This document shows positions 52,216 to 60,355 of a DNA stretch of 64,000 nt, piece by piece. The translations under genes were made by a program, and so were the position numbers. The notes under the pieces are model-generated. The model was not told the DNA's origin. It saw only the letters and a list, made by a program, of their open reading frames with translations, and did no database searches. The DNA lies in NCBI GenBank assembly GCA_019745975.1, contig JAIESQ010000078.1, positions 1-64,000 of the forward strand. Direction: 5' to 3'. The number at the start of each line of letters is the position of its first letter. The stretch's first letter is position 1. Source of the stretch: Pirellulales bacterium (GTDB taxonomy: Bacteria; Planctomycetota; Planctomycetia; Pirellulales; JAEUIK01).

Positions 52216-53256
52216 CTACGGCGCGGGCGGCGTCGCCGGGCGATCCTGATAGTGGCCCTGCCAGGCGACATGCGCGAGCGGATGTCCGTCAACTTCCGCG
52301 TAGGGTTCGTCGAACATGTTGATGGGCTTGCCCTGCTGTGGCGGCTCGAGCACCACGTCGCGGCCGTGGGCCAGCGTGATCCACGTGCTCCCCAGCGTGC
52401 CAAAGTAGTACTCGCGGTCGGCAGGATACTTGTCGGCGCGCGAGGCGTCGATTGGAATCCAACCCACGTCGGCCACCCAGAATCTGGCCCAGCAGTGGCA
52501 GAACTTGATGATCCCCTCGGGCTTGTCGGGGGGAATCGGCAGACCGAAGACGTGATCGGCGGGAATGCCGCGCGAGCGGCAAACGCCGATAAAGACCGAA
52601 TGGTAGTCGGTGCAGTCGCCGGTCTTGCTGTCGCACGCCCAAACGGCGTTGCCGGTACCCGCGCCTCGCGCGACGTAGTTGTAGACCATCGTGTCGATCA
52701 AGTAGTCGTAGATCTTGCGCCCGGCGCGAAGCGGCTCTCCGGGCGGCAGGTTCATTTCGCTAGCCAGCGCCGTGATTCGCCCTTGAATCGGAATCATGCT
52801 TGAGTCGCCGAGATAGGGGGCAAACTCGGGCGCGGGAGTTTCCTGCCGCGTGGAGATAAGCTCTTTGGCGGCAGCCACCGTCGCTTCGCGGACTTCGACG
52901 TCGTACACAAACTCGACTTTCAGCGGCGCACGGTTGTCGCCAGCCGAATCGGCGCCAGGGAGGTCCGCCGCCGTGAAGCGGCGATAGTACATGCGATTGC
53001 CGAACTTCTTATCGACCGTGATGCGACCCGGGCCCAGCGCGTCGCCATTGACTAGCCGAATCGTTTGCCGTTCGTTGTCCGACGGTATGGGAATCCACAG
53101 GTCGACCACCTTGGCGTCGACCGGCAGCTTGGCGAGGTCGCAAGTGTAGGTGAGCCGCACGTTGCGCTGAGCAGGCTTGTCGTCGCTAGCGCTAGCCGGT
53201 GTGATCGCGACGCCTGCGAGCAGTATCCAACAGCAAATCGCTAGACGAGTCGGCAT
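52216..53256 (-). CDS. exported transglutaminase-like protein
   Basis: A 346-residue protein with a signal peptide (MPTRLAICCWILLAGVAITP). The transglutaminase-like core has the full triad: Cys215 in TGDCTDYHSVF, His254 in CHCWARFW and Asp270 in IPIDASRADK. The N-terminal 130 residues form a beta domain (LTYTCDLAKLPVDAKVVDLW) as in the DUF3857/transglutaminase pattern. The ATG at 53256 has GGGGGAAT upstream. Likely a periplasmic cysteine peptidase or amidase; the substrate is unknown. Confidence 0.9.
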   Translation of the reverse strand: MPTRLAICCWILLAGVAITPASASDDKPAQRNVRLTYTCDLAKLPVDAKVVDLWIPIPSDNERQTIRLVNGDALGPGRITVDKKFGNRMYYRRFTAADLPGADSAGDNRAPLKVEFVYDVEVREATVAAAKELISTRQETPAPEFAPYLGDSSMIPIQGRITALASEMNLPPGEPLRAGRKIYDYLIDTMVYNYVARGAGTGNAVWACDSKTGDCTDYHSVFIGVCRSRGIPADHVFGLPIPPDKPEGIIKFCHCWARFWVADVGWIPIDASRADKYPADREYYFGTLGSTWITLAHGRDVVLEPPQQGKPINMFDEPYAEVDGHPLAHVAWQGHYQDRPATPPAP

Positions 53257-53373
53257 GTGAATTCCCCCTCTGAAATCTGGATCGTAGCGCCCTTGAGGAT
53301 AGCGTGGTCGAGCGAAAGCGGCAAAGTCTGCTCTCGCGCGGGGGGGCACGCTTGCAAGGATAGACCAAGAAGG

Positions 53374-54645
53374 CTACGGAATCGCGCTTGCCGTACGCGG
53401 CGCAGACGATTCGATCGCCGGGGCCGCTGCGCCGACGGGGGTCGACGGCAACGGAAGCACCCGCAGCAAGCTCTCCGCTTCGCGAACGTGCGGCACGACG
53501 TGCGGAGTCGGCGGGCACAAGAGACGCACCAAAGACGCTACGCTCTGTGGTCGTTCTGGCCGATTCAAGAGCACTTTGTTCGCATCGATCAGCACGGCGC
53601 CCGGCAAGTCTTTCGAGCAGCGCCCCTCCACCACCAGGCCGCGTGCGTCGAGCAGAAAGGCCAGCGCCAACCGCTCGTAGGCGATACGATCGACGGCCGG
53701 TGGCGGCAGCGGCCCGGCGGGCATCTCCAGCATTTCCCATCCACCAGCCAGCAGCGAACGACTGACTTGCCCGGGCCCGCCCACCGCAGCGGCGCTCAAC
53801 TGTTCGATCCGCCCGTCGACCAGCCGGGCGCTGTGCACTTGCAGCTCGGCCAGCCCGCTGAGGTGGTGCGGAAAATGCTCGCTCACGAGCTGCCGCAGAT
53901 CGACCTCGACGAAGTGGCCGACGATCTCGGTGCGCGAGCCCGCGCCCGACTGCTGGCCGCGCAACGTGCCGCGGAATCGGCAGGCATCGCCCATCCACGA
54001 GGGCACGTCGATCCAAGGCCAGGCGAGTCCGCACGGAATCGCCGCCTCGGGCGACTGCAGCTCCCAGGTGACGTGGGCCGGCGCATGCCGCCTGTCGCGC
54101 ACCACGCGCATGCGCACCGGGTGCGCGGCGGGCGTATCGAGCGTAAAGGAGAGATACGCCTGGCCGATCTTGTCGGCAAAACTCACGCCGCCGGCGATGT
54201 TGTTCAACGTGTATTCGGCGGCAGGCCCCTGCCAGACGAGCGCCTTGGCTTCGAGTCGCAGGGGATCGTCGGTCGCCGCGAGCTGTTGATTCAACCGGAT
54301 CCAGAGCCCGGCCAGCGCCGTCGCCACGATACGAGGTTCGCTAAGCCGAACCATCGTGCCGCGACGACTGGCGGTAATCTCCAGACGCGGCAGCCTGGCC
54401 ACGGTTTCGTGAGTTTCGGGCTCGGCCAGCACCACGTCGCACATTCGGGTTTGTCCGGGGCGAGGGTGTTCGACTGCGCCGATGCGTGCCGTCAAGCCGA
54501 GCCGGCGAACGAGCTGCGCTTCGCAACTGGCAACGTGACCTGACGAACCGAGCCGGCACGCCCAGCCGAGTGTTCCCAAGGTGGGCAAGATGCAGCAAGC
54601 GACAAATCCCAGCCGGCAGAGCGTGCGCTGCGTGTGTTCGTGCAT
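53374..54645 (-). CDS. membrane-anchored protein of unknown function
   Basis: A 423-residue protein with one N-terminal helix (LGFVACCILPTLGTLGWACR). The rest is beta-rich with features of AsmA/DUF3971-like proteins: ARLPRLEITASRRGTMVRLS and RLEAKALVWQGPAAEYTLNN, which could mean a role at the envelope, but the match is weak. The end is Pro/Ala-rich. The ATG at 54645 has GGAAG upstream. It follows aroC by 83 bases on the same strand. Confidence 0.7.
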   Translation of the reverse strand: MHEHTQRTLCRLGFVACCILPTLGTLGWACRLGSSGHVASCEAQLVRRLGLTARIGAVEHPRPGQTRMCDVVLAEPETHETVARLPRLEITASRRGTMVRLSEPRIVATALAGLWIRLNQQLAATDDPLRLEAKALVWQGPAAEYTLNNIAGGVSFADKIGQAYLSFTLDTPAAHPVRMRVVRDRRHAPAHVTWELQSPEAAIPCGLAWPWIDVPSWMGDACRFRGTLRGQQSGAGSRTEIVGHFVEVDLRQLVSEHFPHHLSGLAELQVHSARLVDGRIEQLSAAAVGGPGQVSRSLLAGGWEMLEMPAGPLPPPAVDRIAYERLALAFLLDARGLVVEGRCSKDLPGAVLIDANKVLLNRPERPQSVASLVRLLCPPTPHVVPHVREAESLLRVLPLPSTPVGAAAPAIESSAPRTASAIP

Positions 54646-54728
54646 GGTGAGGAACTTCCGTGTTCTCTCGTGCAATCGGACAATCTGTCGTGAATGTTTG
54701 CTAGGGACAAATCCCGTGACAATCGGCC

Positions 54729-55868
54729 CTATCGCGCGCGGGCAAGGTCGAGGTAACTTCGATAGCGGCTTTGCATTTCTGCGAGGCTGTCGCCGCCGAA
54801 CTTGTCGATCAAAGCCGCCGCGACTTCAAAGGCGACGACGTTTTCGACAATCACGCTGGCAGCCGGCACCGCGCAAATGTCACTGCGCTCGTAGCTGGCC
54901 GCTTCGGTCTCCTTCGTCGTGAGGTTGATCGACTCCAGCGGTTTGCGCAGCGTGCTGATCGGCTTTTTGGCAGCTCGAACGACCAGCGGCTGGCCGTTGG
55001 TCATGCCGGCCTCGAGCCCGCCGGCGTTGTTCGTGGGGCGCACGTAGCCGAGCGACGGGGTGTCGCGCTGCGCCTCGTCAAAGTGAATTGGATCGTGAAC
55101 CTGCGAGCCCCGGCGTCGAGCCGCCTCGAAGCCCAGCCCGATCTCGACTCCCTTGATCGCCTGCACGGCCATGACAGCCTGCGCTAGCCGACCGTCGAGT
55201 TTGCGGTCCCACTGGGTGTGCGTACCCAGGCCAAACGGCAATCCTTCGACGCGCACTTCCACGATGCCGCCGAGCGTGTCGCCTTGTTTGCCACATTCGT
55301 CGATGAGCTGCTTGATCGGAGATTCGAATTCGGGATTGAGGATGTAGAGCTCGCTGGCGTCGCGCACCTGGCGTTGCTCGTCGAGCGAACCTGGCAAGGG
55401 CGGAGCGGCGATGCCACCCAGTTCGACGACATAGCCGAAAGCCGTGATCCCAAATGACGCCAGCAACTGTTTCGCCAATGCCCCGGCGGCGACGCGAACG
55501 GCGGTCTCACGGGCACTAGCGCGCTCTAGCACTCCGCGAATCGAGCCGAGGAACTTGACGGCGCCGGCCAAATCGCCATGGCCTGGGCGCGGTCGCTCCA
55601 GGTCGCTCAGTCGCTCTAGCTTGTAGTCTTTATTGACTACCTCCAGGGCGATCGGGCTGCCAAGCGTGCGCCCTTGCCAGATGCCGCTCTTGATGTCGAC
55701 CGCATCAGTTTCGATCCGCTGGCGGCCACCGCGTCCGTAGCCCCCTTGGCGGCGGCGCAGCTCCGCGTCGATTGGCGCGGTTTCGATGGGTACACCCGCC
55801 GGGAAGCCGTCGACCAGCGCCCAGAGGGCTCTGCCATGCGATTCACCGGCGGTCCAGTAACGGAGCAT
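54729..55868 (-). CDS. aroC: chorismate synthase
   Basis: A 379-residue flavoenzyme that makes chorismate, the branch point to aromatic amino acids and folate. All family segments are present: the GESHGRALWALVDGFPAG start, GGYGRGGRQRIETD, RPGHGDLAGAVKF with RASARETAVRVAAGA, and the C-terminal NNAGGLEAGMTNGQ and SDICAVPAASVI. Length and ATG start are normal. No other shikimate genes lie nearby. It heads a minus-strand run with the two genes downstream. Confidence 0.97.
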   Translation of the reverse strand: MLRYWTAGESHGRALWALVDGFPAGVPIETAPIDAELRRRQGGYGRGGRQRIETDAVDIKSGIWQGRTLGSPIALEVVNKDYKLERLSDLERPRPGHGDLAGAVKFLGSIRGVLERASARETAVRVAAGALAKQLLASFGITAFGYVVELGGIAAPPLPGSLDEQRQVRDASELYILNPEFESPIKQLIDECGKQGDTLGGIVEVRVEGLPFGLGTHTQWDRKLDGRLAQAVMAVQAIKGVEIGLGFEAARRRGSQVHDPIHFDEAQRDTPSLGYVRPTNNAGGLEAGMTNGQPLVVRAAKKPISTLRKPLESINLTTKETEAASYERSDICAVPAASVIVENVVAFEVAAALIDKFGGDSLAEMQSRYRSYLDLARAR

Positions 55869-56339
55869 AACGAACAGGGTTTCGAGGGAGCGTTGGTTTC
55901 CCGCTTTGGGGGCAATTAGCGACGACTACCCCCGATATGGGCATCCACAGAGCGGCAAACCGCTCAATTCTAATCCCGCTTGGGGATTGAGGATAGGTCG
56001 GTTCGAAGCGTGGTGGTGAGACAAATCACTGTTCAGGCACGACGCCGAACCGCAGGCAGGCGGTGGGGTGCTGGCGGTCAACGAGCACGGCAGTCGTCGG
56101 CGCTACGCGACTATCTCGACGTCAAATCGGAAGCCGCTTGGCCGCGTTCGTGCGAATCGGTAAGGAGTTGCATTTGCGAGCGGCCGAGCGTTGGATGGTA
56201 TCGCGTTGCAGTTCAAGGGCTTTTTGCAGGCCCGTTTTCAGGTTCATAGAATGTCGCGTCTCGCGTCGCTTTCGGTCACAACGTGAACTGTTGTACGAAG
56301 GCGTTGTCGGTCGTGAGCCGTTGAGTGGTGGAGTGAGTC
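55869..56339. other. divergent intergenic region with paired hairpins
   Basis: The gap separates aroC from the GT2 gene. AGCGG-CAAA-CCGCT (55951-55964) and AATCCC-GCTTG-GGGATT (55972-55988) form two adjacent short hairpins near the aroC side. Open frames here lack ribosome sites and look non-coding. A possible promoter is listed separately. Confidence 0.5.
56224..56252 (+). promoter_or_regulatory. candidate promoter of the GT2 gene
   Basis: TTGCAG (56224-56229), a 17-base spacer and TAGAAT (56247-56252). The -10 is good (5/6) and the -35 weak (3/6). Confidence 0.35.
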
Positions 56340-57155
56340 GTGACGGTGGATGAAGTTAAGCCAAGTATCTCGTTCTTTTTTCCCGTCTACAACGATGAGC
56401 GAACCATCGTACAGTTGACCCAGCGCGCGCGCCAGGTGCTGCTTGACGTCGCGCAAGACTTCGAGATCGTCATCATTAACGACGGAAGCCGCGATCGCTC
56501 AGGACAGGTCGCCGACGAACTGGCGGCCAAGTATCCCGAGGTCATCGTCGTGCACCACCAAGGTAACCAAGGGTACGGGCGGGCCATCCAGACGGGTTTC
56601 GCCCGCGCGAACCGGTATGAATGGGTGTGCTTCACCGACGGAGACTTTCAGTACGACCCGGGCGAGCTCTATCACATTGCCAAACTGCTACCTCATTACG
56701 ACGTGGTGGCGGGCTTCCGATTTCGCAAGGTCTACGGGCCGTTGCGAGTGCTGATGTCGGCTGGTCTGAATTGGGGGGTGCGCTTGTTGTATGGTACGCG
56801 ATATCGCGACATCACCTGTGGCCTGAAGCTCGTGCGGCGGAGCGTCCTGGATGAGCTGCAGATTAAGTCGACCAGCGGGTTCGTGGGAGCCGAACTGGTG
56901 CTGCGCGCCGCGCTGGCCGGTTATCGAATCGGCGAAGTCGGGATCAGCACGTACGACCGCGAGTTCGGCGATTCGGCCGCGGTGTCGTGGCAGAATATCA
57001 AGACGACGTTTCGCGACCTGATGCAGTTGCGCAAGGAGGTCTTTCAGAATCGGCCGCGCGCGAACGACGTCGGATCGCTTGCCGCAGATCACTGCTCGTC
57101 CGGCACTGTGACAGCAGAAAATGCCTCGGAGTCGTCTCGATCGGCGCAGTTGTGA
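56340..57155 (+). CDS. GT2 glycosyltransferase, dolichol-phosphate-mannosyltransferase-like
   Basis: A 271-residue GT-A glycosyltransferase. FFFPVYNDERTI opens the nucleotide site, VIINDGSRDRSGQVAD follows, and the metal motif is TDGDFQYDP (about 98-106). GFRFRKVYGPLRVLMSAGLNW and RDITCGLKLVRR fit polyprenyl-phosphate sugar transferases. No membrane helix is seen at the C-terminus. GTG start at 56340. Its last 67 bases overlap the convergent metallophosphoesterase gene, which is rare for two real genes but both are well supported. Confidence 0.9.
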   Translation: MTVDEVKPSISFFFPVYNDERTIVQLTQRARQVLLDVAQDFEIVIINDGSRDRSGQVADELAAKYPEVIVVHHQGNQGYGRAIQTGFARANRYEWVCFTDGDFQYDPGELYHIAKLLPHYDVVAGFRFRKVYGPLRVLMSAGLNWGVRLLYGTRYRDITCGLKLVRRSVLDELQIKSTSGFVGAELVLRAALAGYRIGEVGISTYDREFGDSAAVSWQNIKTTFRDLMQLRKEVFQNRPRANDVGSLAADHCSSGTVTAENASESSRSAQL

Positions 57156-58372
57156 ACGGGAACTTGTGCGCCGGCCTCAGAGTGATCCGCACCGCATAAT
57201 CTGGCGTGCAACACCAGCCGTGTCAGTTCGGGTGGGCACCCCAGCCGGACAGGAAATGTCTCAGACAAGCCGCGACTGACGTGCAGTATCGTGGGGGGCT
57301 CGTAGAACAACCCGGCGGCGTACCGCACCCCCTGACGGCATGGGGAGACCACCGGCCCGATTCCTGGAAGGCAGACCTGGCCGCCGTGCGTGTGGCCTGC
57401 CAGCATCAAGTCAAATTCTTGGGACCGAGCCCAGCGGTACCGATCGGGAGTGTGTGCGACCAAAATCCGCAAAGGGCCCCCACGCGAACTCGCCGGCGGA
57501 CATTTGCTCAGGTCGACCGCCGGAGGAATCCAAGGCAGTTCGTCTCCGGCAATTACGACCGACTGGCCGCGGATTTGAATCTCCTTCCACAGGCCGCCGA
57601 GATCCTGAAGGCCTGCCTCGGTGAGAACCCTACGGACCTTTGCCAAGTCTCGCGCCTTCAGGTCGTGATTACCAAGAATGAAGTAGGCCCTGCCATGCGT
57701 TCGCAAGGGGGCGAAGATCTCCGGCAGCCAATCGATTTGCTCCGCGCGGTCGACAATGTCGCCTGTGAGGGCAACGAGGTCGGCCTGCATCTCTTGTATG
57801 ATTTCAACAGCATATCGGAAGTAGGCTTTGTCGACGGTTCCTTCCAGATGCAGGTCGGAGAAATGCGCGATCGTCAAGCCATGAAGACGGCGATCGAGTC
57901 GTGGTACTTCCAAAACTTTTTCGTTACGGTCGATCGAGAGAACGCCGTTGCCTGGCAGATAGGTCAGTGCGCGACGCACGGCTCCACGCACTGGCGGAGT
58001 CGGAAACTCGCTCCTTATGTCGACAGTGCATTGAGATGTGGAGCGCCACACGCTGGGGACCGAGGAGGTGAGCTTTCGCCAGATAGTGACTATCGCAAAT
58101 AGTGGTCCCGCCACCAGACAGCCCAACAAATAGATAGCTAGGACCGGAGGCAGACGTTGCCAATCGGCGGACGCGTCCCAATAGAGGGGATGCCTTGTCC
58201 CCCAAGCGATGACTGCAAAAGGCGCTAGTGCCATCCAACATTGGACGCCGCGCTCGAGTATCTTGTTGGCCCACAGCGGCATCGCGGTGGCCAGCGTTTG
58301 TGACAGCAGCGTTGCGCTGATGGCCAGATGCCCGACGAGCGCAATCGCCAGCAAGAGTAATTCGAGATACAT
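57089..58372 (-). CDS. membrane metallophosphoesterase
   Basis: A 427-residue protein: three to four helices in the first 110 residues, then a calcineurin-like phosphoesterase domain. The metal ligands are complete: FSDLHLEG (DxH), LTGDIVDR (GDxxD), LGNHDL, LVAHTPDRY and LAGHTHGGQ. It resembles YkuE-type enzymes, which act on lipid-linked or nucleotide substrates at the membrane. ATG start at 58372. The C-terminal 20 or so residues are poorly conserved and overlap the convergent GT2 gene. Confidence 0.92.
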   Translation of the reverse strand: MYLELLLLAIALVGHLAISATLLSQTLATAMPLWANKILERGVQCWMALAPFAVIAWGTRHPLYWDASADWQRLPPVLAIYLLGCLVAGPLFAIVTIWRKLTSSVPSVWRSTSQCTVDIRSEFPTPPVRGAVRRALTYLPGNGVLSIDRNEKVLEVPRLDRRLHGLTIAHFSDLHLEGTVDKAYFRYAVEIIQEMQADLVALTGDIVDRAEQIDWLPEIFAPLRTHGRAYFILGNHDLKARDLAKVRRVLTEAGLQDLGGLWKEIQIRGQSVVIAGDELPWIPPAVDLSKCPPASSRGGPLRILVAHTPDRYRWARSQEFDLMLAGHTHGGQVCLPGIGPVVSPCRQGVRYAAGLFYEPPTILHVSRGLSETFPVRLGCPPELTRLVLHARLCGADHSEAGAQVPVHNCADRDDSEAFSAVTVPDEQ

Positions 58373-58518
58373 GTCAACGGCGCGCGCTTAAGGACTTAAA
58401 CGATGTGGAACGCAACGATAGGACAGCACCCTCCCATGGGCAGCAACTGGGCGACTGCCCATCGTCGTACAGCAATTGGAGGCTGAATTGCACTCGCAAC
58501 GCGAAGTAGTTCGTCGCG
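58373..58518. other. intergenic region with short inverted repeats
   Basis: ATGGGCAG (58436-58443) pairs with CTGCCCAT (58455-58462), and GCAATT (58472) with AATTGC (58486). No U-tract follows on the minus strand, so terminator function is doubtful. Confidence 0.4.
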
Positions 58519-60045
58519 TTAAGCAAACGGCGCGAGCTGGCGCTCATATTCTTGAACCCGGCTCTCGCGATTCAGCAATCGCCAAGCGAGGCTCCAGGAG
58601 TATTTCAATGCCTCCTTATCGATGAGTGGTCTGGTGAAAGGAGAGCCTTTCGACCAACCCAACTCGTCCCAATGCCAGGATGCGGGCAGTTGTCCATTAG
58701 CCAGAGACTCGTCGAACAATCGCGTGCCAGGGAACGGTTGCACCATGAAGAACGCACAGGCGACGAGGCCGGCATCCATGGCTTTGCGGGCCAGCAGGTA
58801 GGTGTTCGTCAATTCGTCGGGTGTTTCGTCCGGATAGCCGATCATGAAGTTGCCGCTGGCGACGATGCCGACCTTGTTGAGCTTCTTGATGAGGTCGACG
58901 ACGTCACAGGAGTCGAGCTGCCATTTGCTCGATGAGTAGCGATCAATGATCCGCTGGGTGCCCGATTCGAACGGCAAGGAAATGCGGCGAAAACCGGCGA
59001 AACAAAGCGCTTCGATCAACTCCTCGTCGACGATCAAGCGGTCCGCGTAGCGCTTAAACAAATGGATAATATTCACGCCGTTGACGTCGGCGAGCTTGAA
59101 TCCATAACCGCGCAAGCGATCGAGAATGGCGAACACGCGGTTCTTCTTGGCGAGAAACGAATCGTCGTTGATATAGACGCAATCGACGCCCAAGCGTTTC
59201 AGGTGATCGAACTCTTGCTCGACGCGCTCGATGGAGTGCAGCCGCAGGTCGCCAATGTCGCCCGCTTCTCCGCCGCGCTCCTTGGAAATATGACAGTAGG
59301 TGCAACGGAACGGGCAGCCGCGCGAGGTAATCATCGCGGCATAGCGCGGCAACTCGTCGTCGCCTATCCAGCCCTCTTTGCCGCCAAACAAGCGGCTGAT
59401 CTGCCAATATCGCTCGTTAGGAAGCGCCTCCCAGGACGGCATGGGGTACTCGTCGAGATCGTGCGTCAGCTCGCGGACGGGATTAACGACGGTGCGACCC
59501 TCCACAGAGAACGCGATTCCAGAAACTTCGGCCAGTGTCGGGGTGCCCGATTGCATCCAGCGGGCGAACTGCACGATGGGCTTTTCACCTTCTGAGAGAA
59601 ACACGGCATCGAAACCGTGCGCGAAGAATTGCTCCTTAAGGCTCCGCGCATTGACGCCGCCGCCGATGATGAGCTTTTCTGGATAAACGCGTTTGACGAG
59701 TTGACTAACTTCAAAGCAGCGCGACGTTTGCTGCGTGAAGATGGAACTGATCGCGATCACGTCAAAATCGCGAACCTCCTCCAGAATGCGCTCGGGCGAC
59801 ATGCCGATGCGAACCATCTCTTCGGCGACCGGCCGCGGACAATAGAATGTCTCCTCGAGGCGGTCGCGCTGTGTGCCCAGGCTCATGTCGAGGATCTGAG
59901 CATCGAAGCCAGCGGCCCGGAGCGCCGCATGCAAATAGGGGAGCGCCAGCGTGCCGTCGGGGCGCATAATCTCGCCAGCCGTGAATTGCAGTGGCGGATA
60001 CGCGAGCAAGAACCGCGGATGCTTGATGCGGCGCTGTAAGTGCAT
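58519..60045 (-). CDS. B12-binding-domain radical SAM enzyme
   Basis: A 508-residue protein with a cobalamin-binding-like N-terminal domain (FLLAYPPLQFTAGEIMRPDG, LHAALRAAGFDAQILDMS, IIGGGVNARSLKEQF) and a radical SAM barrel with Cys244, Cys248 and Cys251 in RGCPFRCTYCH. The end has SGNFMIGYPDETPDELTNTY, common in B12/radical SAM methylases and related enzymes. The substrate is unknown; relatives include hopanoid, bacteriochlorophyll and lipid-modifying enzymes. The ATG at 60045 is preferred over the open frame to 60087. Confidence 0.9.
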   Translation of the reverse strand: MHLQRRIKHPRFLLAYPPLQFTAGEIMRPDGTLALPYLHAALRAAGFDAQILDMSLGTQRDRLEETFYCPRPVAEEMVRIGMSPERILEEVRDFDVIAISSIFTQQTSRCFEVSQLVKRVYPEKLIIGGGVNARSLKEQFFAHGFDAVFLSEGEKPIVQFARWMQSGTPTLAEVSGIAFSVEGRTVVNPVRELTHDLDEYPMPSWEALPNERYWQISRLFGGKEGWIGDDELPRYAAMITSRGCPFRCTYCHISKERGGEAGDIGDLRLHSIERVEQEFDHLKRLGVDCVYINDDSFLAKKNRVFAILDRLRGYGFKLADVNGVNIIHLFKRYADRLIVDEELIEALCFAGFRRISLPFESGTQRIIDRYSSSKWQLDSCDVVDLIKKLNKVGIVASGNFMIGYPDETPDELTNTYLLARKAMDAGLVACAFFMVQPFPGTRLFDESLANGQLPASWHWDELGWSKGSPFTRPLIDKEALKYSWSLAWRLLNRESRVQEYERQLAPFA

Positions 60046-60355
60046 GGTAACTCGGACTGCGACTTTGCCGGTTCGCCAGCCACGCACCGTATTTCAGAGC
60101 GCGTCGAGCGCGGACGTCAACGCCGTAGCCGCGCACAGGCGCGATATATGCGATTGTCCGCCGCTTGGAATGCTTGAACGTATGTGCCAGGTAGTTCAAG
60201 CGCAACTTGCGCCCTGGCGCCCGACCCAAGCAATCCGCGCGACCAAATAGACATGGCTGCCGCGAAATAAACCGGTTTATCGGAGCGTAAACTTGGCGCG
60301 GCCAAAAGTCAAATTCTCGCCAGACTTTTGTGCGTCTCAGCTTCAAAACATGCAT
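60046..60355. other. intergenic region with a 14-bp palindrome and an 8-bp inverted repeat
   Basis: ATAAACCGGTTTAT (60267-60280) is a perfect palindrome, a possible operator about 220 bases upstream of the radical SAM gene. CAAAAGTC (60303-60310) pairs with GACTTTTG (60323-60330), 25 bases past the stop of the next minus-strand gene. No gene is seen. Confidence 0.5.

Noticed and set aside
55980-56249. Plus-strand open frame of 89 residues between aroC and the GT2 gene
   Set aside because: No ribosome site, composition unlike a protein, and it crosses the hairpins and candidate promoter of the gap.
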